Source: Patiria miniata
Taxonomy: Eukaryota > Echinodermata > Asteroidea > Valvatida > Asterinidae
Length of the DNA: 64,000 bases
Assembly: GCF_015706575.1 (NCBI RefSeq)
Contig: NW_024037070.1
Span: 4,087,874-4,151,873 of the forward strand
Reading direction: 5' to 3'
In this document: positions 1 through 11,440 of the stretch, piece by piece
Layout: each line of letters begins with the position of its first letter
How positions within the stretch are numbered: the first letter of the stretch is position 1
Translations under genes and position numbers: made by a program
Notes under the pieces: generated by a model
Database searches by the model: none
What the model saw: only the letters and a program-made list of their open reading frames with translations
Told to the model about the DNA's origin: nothing

Positions 1-549
1 AATCCATATTCGCTGTGATAGGTGAGAATTGACACGAGAAATAACGCGAGTTGACGAAAAAAATAGTGAAAAATCTGTGAGAAAGAAGAAACCAATATGT
101 CGACCAAGCAAACAGCAAAAAATCCAATCCATGCGCACAACCAACCCTGCCCGTGTGACCCCTGAGAAGGGGTGCCGGTGCAGTATATATCAAGACAAAT
201 TCCGAAAATTTCGGATGGACCATAATTTCGCGCCAGTGCAGGATGATAATTCCTCCTCCTCAGTAATGTAAAATAAACCATAGTGCAGATAAATAGCGCT
301 TCCTATCTAATTTTGAACTCGTTGTCAAACCAAAGAACAAAAAGAGAAGAATTTTATTTTTGAAATCTGAGGGGAAAATCGATCATAAAATGTTAAAATT
401 TTATAAAATAAAGTTTGATTTTATTTTCTCACAAAAAATAGTGGGGAAAACAGCAAATTTTGGACTTTGGGGTCAAGTTTCAAAGAGGAAATTGTCCATT
501 GTATTTCCCTCTTTTCAGTTCTTGGTTCACGACTTAACACCCTAAGCTT
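1..549. other. No recognisable gene
   Basis: AT-rich sequence with short unsupported open frames. I see no domain, splice-bounded exon or clear repeat. Upstream exons of the FAMeT-like gene at 550-838 could lie here or left of the window, but I could not identify one. Confidence 0.3.
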
Positions 550-838
550 AATCCGAGACTGTTGGACTGTTCTCCCGACGTGCGACTGGCGACAGGTTCA
601 GGTGGAACACTATGAAAATGACATGGTCAGCGCCAAAGAATACCGCGGTTTCTGGGTCCAGTACGACGGGGCCGGTGTGGTGCGAGTCGGCGGGGAAGAC
701 GGCACGAAAGACGGTAGGGTTTTGATGGAGTGGAACGCACGAAGCTTCCACGGCCGCGTGGTCCAAACGGTACACGTTGGGATATCGGCCTGGAAGTACA
801 GCGAAGCTGATTGGGTATTTTATCAGTCATGTGACTGA
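550..838 (+). CDS. Partial farnesoic acid O-methyltransferase-like (FAMeT) domain, 3' exon
   Basis: The open frame ends with a stop at 836-838. It encodes the second half of a Methyltransf_FA (PF12248) domain, seen as KEYRGFWVQYDGAGVVRVGG, then LMEW, then HVGISAWKYSEADWVF. This follows the family pattern E-[FY]-R-x-FW, then a VG-x-G/E stretch, W, and VG-x-S/T-x-W. The family name comes from a crustacean protein; in most animals the domain is a non-catalytic module in secreted or modular proteins, so no enzyme activity should be assumed. The 5' limit is approximate: AG acceptors near 590-597 could start the exon, and the residues before VEHYEND are not clearly homologous. GC content is well above the flanks, which fits coding. 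Just after the stop a roughly 65-bp stretch containing GAAGCTGATTGGGT is repeated, so the natural C-terminus may have been altered by a repeat. Earlier exons were not found, so it may be a fragment. Confidence 0.5.
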
Positions 839-915
839 ATGTATGTATCCAATGAAAACCAAAAGCGAAGCTGATTGGGTTGTTTTTAGTCTGGTTCCCA
901 GACCAAAAGATTCTG
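805..915. repeat. Dispersed repeat, copy next to the FAMeT exon
   Basis: The words CAGTCATGTGACTGA, TGTATCCAATGAAA and an inverted GGTTCCCAGACCAAAAGATT recur at 1855-1911 and 2113-2145, where a hAT MITE splits the other copy. GAAGCTGATTGGGT is also present twice in tandem here (808-821 and 868-881). Confidence 0.5.
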
Positions 916-1854
916 ACATATTCTCCTCCCGTTTCCGAAAATATCCAAAGTTTGCCGAATGCATTTCGTCGATACTCTCAGATAGGGCCCAGGTATTTTT
1001 GGGTACAAAACAGGTTTTATTTACACTGCCATGCTTATTAACAATGAAACAAAAAATGAGTTGAAAATTAATATTCATTGCTTGCATTTAAAATAAAACC
1101 TTGCAATTCAATGACTTTGTGCATCAAGTATGCACTCGGATCGATAGTACGAGGGACGAGCTTTGTTGTGTCATGTACTATTTTTAATCTGAACACGGTT
1201 ACCTAGGGTTATTCAAAAAAATCGGCGTCGTCTCCATTTCGGGGTTGGCCTGCTATTGTGGGCCCCTAACTTTGAAGATTCCAGCTCAACATTAGTCAAT
1301 GTTTTCTTACAGAAATATCAAACTGTGATATAATGAAGCAAGTGATTTTTTTTAATTTGATCGGAAGTTCGGAACATTAAAGTTGGTGTATACGAGCTTT
1401 TTGGGTGTGGCACCTTGAAAAATAGATTTTCAAATTGAATTGATAATTTTCTAGCATTACATTAGTTATGAGCTTGCAAAATTAATGAGACGTCACAAGA
1501 AAAAAATCGGCCAGCGATAAGTAATCAATCAATTAATTTCAACTTTTGAATCAAGAGCGGGACGCTCTTAATAGTGTGTGCAATTTCTGAACAGCAGCGC
1601 GCCATTTAAAACCACTTTTTAAAACCGTATAAAGGCTTGCAAAAACAAACAAGCAAATTTATTTGTTACAGGACATTATATTCCTTTAAATTTCGTTCGG
1701 AAAAGAAAGAAAAAACACGTATATACCAACTTTAAAAGCTTTTAATTATAACTTAAAGCCCAACCTGAAACGAAACCGAGCTTTGGGAAAGGGGCATCAT
1801 GTATTATTTTTAGCCGCGAGGGCTACTTGACCTAAGGTTCGATAGCAGTAAAAT
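916..1854. other. Intergenic, nothing recognised
   Basis: AT-rich sequence with homopolymers. I see no coding frame with homology, RNA gene or clear terminal inverted repeat. Confidence 0.3.
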
Positions 1855-1911
1855 AGTCAGAATCTTTTGGTCGGGGAACCAGTCTAGAGGTTTTTTTACA
1901 TCAGTCATGTG

Positions 1912-2112
1912 CAGTGGCGTAGCCACGGGGGGGGGGGGACGACAGCCCCCCCCCCATGAAACCTTGTCGCCCTCCAGTCGCCCCCCCCCCCCCACTGAGA
2001 TTTTGAGTTTCTAAAAAAATTATCATTGATCTACATGACGCCCCCCCCCCCATGAAATGTTCCAGCCCCCCCCCCCCCCCCCCCCACTGAAAAATTCCTG
2101 GCTACGCCACTG
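1912..2112. mobile_element. hAT-type MITE, 201 bp, with 8-bp target duplication
   Basis: Terminal inverted repeats CAGTGGCGTAGCCA (left) and TGGCTACGCCACTG (right) enclose poly-C/G-rich sequence. Flanks 1904-1911 and 2113-2120 are both GTCATGTG, a perfect 8-bp duplication as hAT transposases make. There is no coding capacity. It sits inside a copy of the repeat also found at 805-915. Confidence 0.85.
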
Positions 2113-2369
2113 GTCATGTGACTGACTGTATCCAATGAAATCATCAAAAAGGAGGGGCATTCGCTCGTGGGGTAGGGCCGGGAGGTGGCGGGCAGAAGCA
2201 AACTCTTGACATCCTGCACTCTACTGATAAAATGGCTTAGCACGAATAGTCTGTAGTTTTCTTTTGTACATTTTTGTATTACTTCATTGTTTCTACTATA
2301 GTAATTATTTGTATTTTTTTTAACGATAACCTGTCATTTATAAATCATATAAGTCATAATCTCACTTAA

Positions 2370-2883
2370 AGGGAAAATACAACATTTGCAAACATCAAAA
2401 AATAAAACTACCAAATCATTTTGAAATACCTTGCTGGACTGTTAGTGAATGACAGTGTGAAGCATCCTGTAAAATCATGGCACCTGGTATACTGTCATTT
2501 TCAAGAAAAGTGGTATTTTTGTATCAATTTCCAACGCTGATCGGCCGATCAGCGTTGGAAAAAACTGGCTTTTTTTCAAATACTGGCCCCAGTTAACCAT
2601 CGCACTTGTTTGCAATCGATTACACACCTATGAACGGGTACAAGCCAGCTAGACTGGTTCCCTGACCTTACAATTCCCCAATGTATGTAAACTGCTCTGT
2701 TTCTTCTTACATGGAGTCAGGGAACCAGACTACAGGAAAATGATTGCTTTACTTGGTTTTTATAGCATTTTTGAACCCAAAACCTCAAAAAAGTCAGTGT
2801 AACTATATTTGCTATATATTTCCAACCCCCCAATTCCATCCATTTCTGAAAATTACAGCAAAAGCAAATGATGTATATTCCCT
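2370..2883. mobile_element. Kolobok/T2-like MITE, family A copy 1
   Basis: A 514-bp element with ends AGGGAAAATACAACATTTGC and GCAAATGATGTATATTCCCT, flanked on both sides by TTAA (2366-2369 and 2884-2887). TTAA targeting with TTAAAGGR ends is the signature of T2/Kolobok elements. The interior has a perfect 28-bp palindrome with half-site CCAACGCTGATCGG near 2530-2560. Further copies: 34920-35416, 38758-39263 (inverted), 33048-33593 (inverted, older), and a split copy around 42566-43289. Confidence 0.75.
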
Positions 2884-2888
2884 TTAAA

Positions 2889-3995
2889 CATTTTCAAGGA
2901 ATGGAAACGACGTGTTTTTTTTTTCAGATATACCCTCAAACCATTTTAATTTATCAATATACTACTTTGTGCCAAAAAAAATAGAAAGCAAAAGACCAAC
3001 ATAAGGTAGTTGTAACGTGTTTTAGGCCTACATAAAAAGCTGAAATAAAGACGTGTACACAATTTTGAACCAAACATAATGTGGTTATACGTTCCAAGCA
3101 CCGATTGAAAATGGCGCTAATCTACAAGCAGAATGAAGTAAGAGTGTAGTGCCCAACTACTAACTAGCATCGTAATAGTTGGGCCAATCCAAACTACATT
3201 TAAATGGTCCCAACTGCAGTTGGGACTGCCCATCTGTAATTGGGACCACTGCTTTAGTTGGGACGTAACAAGAACAAGTCGATATCAGTGCCTGGAACCA
3301 TCTCAACGGTGCGGCCATATACATGTACTTGATTAATCATTGCCTTTTAACCCCAAAACAAGCAAAATATGATACAAACTTTGCTTTTACACATAAAATC
3401 AATGAACAACTTACAAGTTGGCAACAAATGTGCAATGTACAGAAATAAATACTGTTATCCCTCTTGGAAAATAAAAATGTACTCTTTGAGAAAACAAAAT
3501 GTACTTAAATATTGACCATTTCTACTGAAACCTACACCAAGTAATTCATACATCTTGTATACAATTGACAACTGTTCATGTAAACAACTATTTTTTTTTG
3601 GGGGGGGGGTTGGGGGTGTTAATTAATCCCTAGATAAATACAAAATTAAAGAGCTAGATATATATTAAAAACGCGGAAGGACTCAGGAGCCATGTAAGTT
3701 CTTCTAAAAAATTGTTTCTCCTAAAAAAAAAAACAGATTTGAGAGCTTGATTTTAGTAGATGTAAGAAAAGTATGTGGCTGTCTTAGAAAGATTTTTAAG
3801 AAAAAAATCAATTAAGTATCTTGATATTTTAAGTTGATTTAAAATTACTTAACAATAGATTATATGCTTTTTATCATTTGATAACATTTGATGGGTTTGA
3901 CCTTCGTTATGGTTAAGGTTTGATGTTTGTTTTGGCCGGAGTAATCAATTTAACCAGTGTGCAAAGAGTCTCTAAATAAAAGAAAAACCATCATT
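2889..3995. other. Intergenic, minor repeats only
   Basis: AT-rich, non-coding in all frames. Around 3145-3260 the word GTTGGGAC/GTCCCAAC recurs several times in both orientations, giving a weak foldback. Nothing else is supported. Confidence 0.3.
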
Positions 3996-4056
3996 CTGGG
4001 AATCGAACCAGAAACAACCCTGATCATTCTTTACTACCCTGATATAATGAGCGCTA
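3992..4056 (-). repeat. tRNA-like fragment (SINE head or tRNA pseudogene)
   Basis: On the minus strand GGTTAGCGCTC lies upstream of TTCTGGTTCGATTCCCAGAA, a T-arm-like hairpin containing the pol III B box GGTTCGATTCC. No complete cloverleaf can be drawn, so it reads as a tRNA-derived repeat rather than a tRNA gene. Confidence 0.4.
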
Positions 4057-4062
4057 ACCTCC

Positions 4063-5531
4063 CCAAATATAAGTGGAGGATTGAGGCTATAATGGCAAAA
4101 ATGTGTGGCTGATTTTGGAGGATGCACGGTGTCAAGGTCTTAGGCTGGACCGTGTGTTGTTTATGCTCGGCTGTGCATAAATGTAGGCCTAGATTATACT
4201 TGAAATCCTCCACACTGCTCCAGGATGTCACTGGCTCTGCCTCATATTGACAGTGACTGCTGGAGGATTTTGAAGGATTTTGAAGCAGTGGTCACCCCTC
4301 AAGAAATAACAATTGATTTTGGAGGATTGAGGCTGTATGCAATTTTTACATGGAGGCAGTTGGAGGAGGTTGCACCCTAGCAAAAATGCCTAGAGTGTTA
4401 TGAACCAATCAAATGCATATTTTTGATAATTTGCTTTACGGAAATAGAAAACAGCAAGTTGAATGGTAGCATTGTTACAAGTTTGTACTTTCGTCTCGAG
4501 CTTTTGGATACATAAAATACATAAATATAATTTCAATAATACAAAACGCTGCAAATTGCCTCCATTTCTACATTTAAAACGTAGCACAGAAATGATCTAC
4601 CAAAAGCCTCTTGTGTATATATCTTATATTTTATCTTATCTTATAAATGAAAAACGGGGAATATATACTGTTAATCATAATCCTTTGAAGGACAGAATGG
4701 ATTAAAGACTACGAAGAAATTACTAAAGCATTTCATTTTCGAGGTGTTTAATGTAACCCTGAACCCATTGTATTACATCTATATCACATTTCCAAAAAAA
4801 AATTTTTAATTAATTTTGTGACATCTGTAATAACAGAATAAATGTGTGCTTGGGAAATGTTTAAGACTGGTTTGAGTCTGGATGCTGAAAATTACCCAAG
4901 CCACGCAAATATTTATTCCCATTCATGCCTTTTTGGAAAAAAAAAGTTGTTCAGTCTTAAGTCAAAACAAGTCAAAAATTACAAATTTCCAACAATTTTG
5001 TTCAAATATTTTCTTCTTTTTTTAAACACCCCTCTAGCTATATAATGGAGTATCCAGCTCGCGAGTAAGACGTAAACAACTCCTTTTATGGAGATTGGCG
5101 CACGCGTACTGTGTAATGACGCGCAGATGCAGCTGTGGCGAGTGCGTTGTGAATCTAGGACTGAAATACTGACTCGCTGCTAGAATTGCCCATGTCTACG
5201 TGAGGATTGTGATCATTCAACCAATAAAATGGTAAAAGGCACCGGATTTCATGGGATTCCAAATTTCATGCGACACTGGGAAAAGTATTTAAAACCAGCC
5301 AGCCATGTCTTTATCATCCGTTTAAGACCAGCCACGTGACAGGCTCTCGACCAATGGGAGTGGGTAAACTGTCTTAGGTATTTATGAATGTTGGTTAAAT
5401 GCTATCATGATTTCAAGCAGAGGATATTCAGAATGTATGAAAAGTTTTCCATTTGCCATAGCTAATGGCAAGATCTACTTGCAATTGTAATTAAATCATG
5501 TGAAGAAAAAAAAAACAATCTACCAATTTTT
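4063..5531. other. Downstream of ZNF423, no gene recognised
   Basis: 4070-4380 contains repeated GGAGGATT words in both orientations. 5070-5380 is richer in CpG and has CCAAT-like boxes (ACCAAT), a TATTTAAAA motif near 5286 and CACGTG, so it resembles a promoter, but no exon follows convincingly on either strand. Confidence 0.3.
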
Positions 5532-5537
5532 TTTATT
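5532..5537 (-). terminator. Candidate poly(A) signal of ZNF423
   Basis: TTTATT on the plus strand reads AATAAA on the gene strand, about 530 nt past the stop codon. It is the nearest canonical signal I found, giving a 3' UTR of about 0.55 kb. A tRNA-like word (GCAGGATTGAACCTGC, 5860-5875) lies inside that UTR. Confidence 0.4.
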
Positions 5538-6069
5538 AAAAAAATTAAATGGGAAGTAAGTGATGTTTTCGTTAATTTTACTATACCAGGAGGAAATGTT
5601 CTTGAAACTGATAAATGCTTTGAAAATAAAAATCTGAAACTGACTAAAAATTTCAAAATTGACTAGTTGCCAAAATAATAATGATATATTAATAATATGT
5701 GACATCAATGACTGTGCATATACTATTCTATTTCAGAATTAAGAATTTACGTACCTTTTCTTTCATGGAAAGAACTACTTATTTTCTACCCAGTTTTACA
5801 GGGTGGTTGCAGTGAGTGAACGGTTGGAAAATGACAACAGTTCTAGCAGTTCAGTGGGCAGGATTGAACCTGCTAGCACCTGTTCTTCATTGTATAACAA
5901 TGTACAATGTATTCATAAAAACCCATTCAGTGCTGAGCTGTCTTGTAGGCAGTACAGGGAGTAACATGCAGGGCGGTGTGGAGCTGTACATGGGTTAATA
6001 AAAGGAGACCAGTTTGGGATCTCTAGACAAGAAATCAATGGGTGATCTTATTTTTGTTTTCAAATCATT

Positions 6070-9000
6070 TTAGAGAATCTGCATTTCTTCAGTTGCTTGG
6101 GGGTCCTGACTACTACTGACAATAGGCTCGGCACCCAAGGAATCACTCTCTGAGGAGGCTCCCATTTCAGGTGATGTTTCGTCCTCACCCATGAGGGATT
6201 CTGACGAGCTGAGTGGGGAAGCTGAACTACTCTGGGACGTGCCCTCCTCCTTGTGGATTCTACGGATGTGTCGACGCAGGTTCTTAGCCAAGGTGAAGGT
6301 CTCCTGGCAGTACTCGCACTGGAAGAGGGAGCCTCGGGTCACCGTCATGGTGTGGGTCCTCATGTGGTCCCGGACGTGACACTTGCGCGAGAACATCTTC
6401 CCGCAGTGAGGGCACATGAATGGCTTGATGCCGGTGTGCGATTTAAGGTGCACCTTTCTGTTCTCTTTACGGGCGAATCGTTTGTCGCACATCGGACACT
6501 GGTAGGGCTTCTCCCCACTGTGAGACCTCATGTGGATGGTCAGATTACGAGAGAGGGAGAAGACTTTATTGCAGGTGGTGCAGGTGTACTTCCTTCCATC
6601 GGTGTGGATTCTCATGTGTCCCTGAAGGTTACTCAGGCAGGGGAACACCTCGTCGCATTGACCGCATTTGAAGGATTTCTTCTTGCATCCGAGCTCCGCC
6701 TCAGAGTGAGTCCGGAAATAATGCTGCTGGAGGTCCACCGTGGAGTAGAACATCTCCATGCAGATGGAGCACTTGAAGCCCTTATCAGTTGGGGTAGCAT
6801 GCAGGCGGGAGTGGTTGCTCAGGCTGGCACTGGAGGAGAAGACACGACGGCACTCTTCACACCGGAAGATCCCCAAGTCCTCTTGACTGGGATGGGACAG
6901 GACGTGGTTCTGGAGTTCAGCTGAGAAGAAGAAAGTCTGACTGCACTGGGAGCACTTGTGGCGCCGTGCTTCCATCCCGTGCTCTACTGCATGAGCTTGA
7001 ATGTCCTGAGCGCAGCTGAACATTGCCTTACATATCGGACATCGGTACTCCTTGTCGGCAAAGGAATGATTGATGAGGTGGCACTGTAGCTTGGCCGGGG
7101 AGTCAAAGATATCCTTGCACAGTTTGCACTCAAGATGCACCCCTTCAGACAGCACGTGAGTCGTGACATGCAGCTGGATTTCCATCTCGGTGGCAAAGTT
7201 CTGTTGGCATTTGATGCACTGGTAGGTCTTCCCTGCCCCGTGGGTCACCAGGTGAGTATCCAATTCCTCACGGGTTTCAAACTTCACGCTACATTTCGGG
7301 CAGCGGTGGTTGTTCATTGCAGGTATCTTGACAAAAGGTGTCCCTGACGACACCCCCGAAAACTGGCTCTCAAGGGATGCCTTGATGCAATTGAGACACA
7401 TGAAGCAAGGGTGATTGCTGCCATCCAGTTTGGGCACCACATCTGTTCTGGAACCGAACGTTTTACCGCAAACGTAGCAAGGGTATAACTCATGAACTCC
7501 CGTGGATGGCGGGGCTTGGGTGTGATATCTCGCATGAAGCTGTAGCTCCACCATTGAGGTGAGTATCTGCAGACAGGCGACGCAACGGATGGTGTTCCCA
7601 GGGCCGGCGATTTCTTCATTGTGCTGCTGGGCGTGACTTAGGAACTCCGTTTCCATCTGGATGGGCTGCTTACAGACGTAGCACTTACAGTGCCAGGTGG
7701 GCTGTTTGGAGGAAATGCCCATGGGCTGGGGGGACGTGCTCTCTGATCGCAGCTTGAATTCTGCTGTGTGCTCGATGGCATGCTTCATCAACTCGTACTT
7801 GGTCTTGAAGCTCAGAGGGCAGGTGTCGCAGGGGTACTTATGCTTCCTCTTGGGTTCTGAAGTCTGGGCTGTCACTGAGGACATCTGGGATTGGATTGAG
7901 GCACTGCGAGCCTGGATGTCATGCTCCTTTAGGTGATGTTTTTCAAGGAGTATCTTTAGTGGGAATTTGGTGTCACAGATCTTACAGATGAAGCATCCTT
8001 CCTCCTCGTGCTTCATGTCATTGGCTTCCTTGGGATTGTTATCCGAGTCGGAGCTGTATGTCGGCTTGTCAGAGGGAGACTCCTTATTTGTCTGGGATTT
8101 CTGTACGCTCGGAGAAGCGTCAGAGTAATCATGAGTGGCTCTTAAATGCACTTCTAGGGTCTCCTGGGAGCTGTAGGGAGCATTGCAGAATGGGCAACGA
8201 AACTGCTCTGAGTGGGATGTGAGGTGACACTGAAACTCAACATCTGAGGCAAAACTCTGGCTGCAGAACAGGCACTTGAAAGGCTGAGTGATCTTCAAGT
8301 GTTCAAATTTGACATGGACCAGGAGGTCTCCTTCAGAGCGGTAGACCACTCCGCACTTCATGCAGCTGTAGAGTTTGCACTCATTGCTGTGCTTCACAGC
8401 AAAGTGCACCTGTATCGAGACCTTGGAGTCAAACACCTCCTTGCACAGGGAGCACTTGTACAAGTGATGGGCGTGGATTTCAAACAGGTGCTTCTGCAAC
8501 TCATCTGGCTTCTTGAAGCTCTTACCGCAATCTTTGCAGATGTATTCTGCTGAGATGGTTTTGTAGTGGGTAAGCACGTGGACCACTAACTGCTCCTCGT
8601 TAGTGAACTCATTATGACAGGTGGGGCAGGAGAAAGCTCCCTGGCTGCTGTGATCAGTGTGAGGGCTAGATGGACGAGGTTCAACAGGCTTGTCAGCTTC
8701 CGCCGGTGGGGTTAGTGGCAAAACTCTGATCGGTGTTTGCTTCCCAGAAGATGACTTCCGCTTTTCTTTGTGTTTACCTTTCTCCTTATTCTTCTCTTTC
8801 TTGTTTTTCCCTGGATTGGTCGACTTACTTGATGAGGGTGTGTCTTTGTTGCTGTTTTCTTGATTGTGGTCATTCTGTAGATGTTCACTCAGGGCATCGG
8901 CTGTGTCAAAGTGGCCCTTACAGTCTTCTTCTGGGCAGAGGAAGACCGGGGCTCGGTCACTCTGGTGAAAGACCTGGACGTGAAGCTGGAGCTGCTCAAT

Positions 9001-10271
9001 GGAATCAAAGAGGTTCTGTTTGATGCAGTAGGGACAAGGGTACTTCATGCTGTCAAGTGCCTGGCTGTGACTACGATTAACGTGCTCCTGGAGCATCGCA
9101 TGATTGGGGTACACTTTGGTGCACTGATGACACTGCACTCGTGCATCATTGGTCAACTGGCAATCCACGTTACCGTGAGAATTCTGGAAGTGCTCGTATA
9201 GCGCTTGTTCGGTCAGAAACCCCATGCTGCAACGTGGGCAGAGAAGGCGCCCGTCCGCATCGTAAGTGATTGCATTAGGAATCGAATGAACACTGTCAAT
9301 GTGGCTGCGCAGAGCGATTCCTGAGCCAAACTCCATGGTGCAATATGCACAAGAAAGCATGGTGCTTGTTGGAGTGGCTTGGTTGGAGCTATTGGAATGA
9401 GTCCCGAGGGGCTCATGCATGGCTGACATATGCTCAGTCAGATTGAACAAGGTGGGGTAATCTTTGCCACAGTACTGGCACTGATGTATCTTGGATAACT
9501 TGTCCGAATGCAAAGTCTTCATGTGGACGTTGAGCACTGTGATGCTGGGGAAGTAGGCCCGAGGACAGTACTGGCACTGCAAGGGAATATTCATGCTGTC
9601 CTTGTGCATATCTAAATGAGCCTGAAGCTCGTCAACAGACATTAGCGTTTCTTCACAAACTGGACATTTGTTTTCATCTTCTGGGTCCAGCGACTCATTG
9701 AAAGGTTCCCCATTTGTGTGTGCGACTGTGTACAGGGCAGTTTTTCCGTCCGGCAATTCGGAGACATGAGTCTGAAGGTGATCATATAGGTTCTCAGATG
9801 TCGTGAACGTGGCAGAGCAGTGCACGCACTTGTAATCTTTCCCTTTGGTCACCATCTGCGTCTTGTGGAAGTTCTGAGTGTGTGCCATCAATGCTGCGTT
9901 GGTGGTGTAACCGCGATTACAGATCGGGCATCGGAAGGGCTTCCCCGTTGTGTGAGTCTTGAGGTGGATCTTCAGATGGTCGCTACGCGAGAACGATGCA
10001 TCACACTGGGGACACTGGTACTTCTTGTCTCCCGTGTGCAGCTTGACGTGCCGGTCCCGGCTGCGTTTGTGCTTGAAGAGCCGACTGCAGAATGTGCACT
10101 TGAACGGCATCTTGTCGCTGTGGACTTGCTCGTGGCGCTTGAGGTACGTGAGTCTGTGGAACGCTCGGTCGCAGAACTGGCAATGGTAGGGCAGGTTGCT
10201 ATCCAGGGAACCTTGCTCTAGGGTGTATGGCGAGTCAGGATCCAGGAGCTCACTGGAGGAATTCCCTTCAT
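6070..10271 (-). CDS. ZNF423: ZNF423/ZNF521-like multi-zinc-finger protein, giant terminal coding exon
   Basis: This nuclear DNA-binding and scaffold regulator exon encodes about 1400 residues with 36 C2H2-type fingers (about residue 221 onward in the 1592-residue model). Orthology is clear from FKHKRSRDRHVKLHTGDKKY (finger 2 and linker) and VFDSKVSIQVH...AVKHSNE (finger 16), close to identical in human ZNF423. The 24th finger is the family's odd one: CYVCGKTFGSR followed by a second Cys pair (CFMCLNC) instead of the His pair, as in vertebrates. Finger 29 (FFFSAELQNH) matches the last human finger; seven more follow, including a tight TGEKP-linked run (SGEKPYQCPMCDKRF), then a Ser/acidic tail ending EEMQIL. 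A Lys-rich segment near 8755-8830 (KNKKEKNKEKGKHKEKRK) is a likely nuclear localisation signal. The 5' end is the acceptor at 10272-10273; the in-frame ATG at 10314 lies in intron. The stop is TAA at 6070-6072. Confidence 0.95.
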
Positions 10272-10766
10272 CTGCAATTTCAGACCAAAAATTGAATATC
10301 TTGGCAATTAGCACTGTCTACAAGAAAGTAAAAAATTACATAGCCACCAAAAAAACCTATTTACTTGAAAGGTGATGTTCTGAATAACAGAGTGGAATAT
10401 TTGGTGGAAATTCATAAGACATGCCATGATACTCACAGCATCTTGTTACACTGCAAATCAGGAGTGTAGTTGAGTCCATAACAAGTTCATCAAAAGTTCA
10501 TCACAAGAAACAAAGGATGAACAATAACAAAATAATGTCTTTGTCAAAGCTCATTTGAATAGCTTGTGACTTGAATTGGGACTGGAGGACTTGTGATGGA
10601 ATTGCAGTGACTTGAGATACAATTGACTACAGCCCTGCTGTGAATGAATGCAGTTCAACATTGAAAATAGTGATTTGCCTTGTTTTACAATTTAAACATA
10701 GATTAAATATTGGGTGTATCTACAGACACAGGAATTGGATGAAATGTAACAATTGTTTAAACCTAC

Positions 10767-10823
10767 CTGAACCAGACATAGAGAACTTGCTGGGTGAATC
10801 ATCTACCTCACCAATCCCGATAT
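10767..10823 (-). CDS. ZNF423: ZNF423 small in-frame exon (19 codons)
   Basis: Flanked by TGCAG acceptor and GTAGG donor on the minus strand, phase 1 at both ends. It encodes D-IGIGEVDDSPSKFSMSGS. The SPSK segment falls where human ZNF423/ZNF521 have SSPSSKD, between the N-terminal finger and the first finger of the main array, supporting a real exon. Its 57-nt length allows in-frame skipping. Confidence 0.7.
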
Positions 10824-11371
10824 CTGCATTAAAGAAAACAAAATACAGAAATGAATTAATAACACTACCAAACATATGCTTTCAACTCATTTTCAAATTC
10901 AACACATTGAGAAGACAAGAAATTAACTTCTTTAAAAAAAAAAAAATGAGGGCCACTTTTCCAACTCAGCATCCCTCCATTTCGGCTACCCTTTCCCTCC
11001 CCATCTCAAACCCTACCCTCGCTTTCACAATTCCATATCTATGGATAACAACCAATCAGCCTGAGAATCACTAAGATGAATTTTCCTTAGGATCACATTT
11101 CGTGCAACTTTCTACTCCTCTTAACTGTATGAAGACTATTTGACATCCATTTTTGGCTAATTTTTATTGAAAAGTGCACTTCTATAAACTTCTAAAAAAA
11201 AATCACGGCAGCAAAATGTCCAAAATTCCGGCAACCTTTGGTGCTGAAATAGCTGTAACATTGAGGTTTCTGCCTGATCTGACATCACAATTTTGCTCAT
11301 GAATATGGAAATTGACACAAAGGTGCATTTTCAAGGATTGCTTAAAAAAATTACATTGCATGGGCCCTTTA

Positions 11372-11440
11372 AAGCTCAGTCGATTGAGCAGCCCACAACA
11401 TTCCAGAAATAGAAGGTTCGGTTCCTACTCAAACCAGCAC
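11372..11440 (+). repeat. tRNA-derived SINE head, candidate
   Basis: AGCTCAGTCGATTGAGCA resembles a tRNA A box and D-arm; 45 bp later GGTTCGGTTCC resembles a B box. The order and spacing fit a degenerate tRNA-derived promoter in a ZNF423 intron. No intact cloverleaf and no clear tail were seen. Confidence 0.4.

Noticed and set aside
548-830. Minus-strand open frames opposite the FAMeT exon
   Set aside because: The plus strand shows a domain signature; the minus frames have none and are open because of composition.
6253-6924. 223-codon plus-strand frame, and other plus-strand frames over 6.1-10.2 kb
   Set aside because: Antisense shadows of the ZNF423 finger array.
10272-10314. In-frame ATG at 10314 as the start of ZNF423
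   Set aside because: It lies upstream of a good acceptor (AATTGCAG), and the conserved N-terminal finger is encoded in an upstream exon that joins in frame.
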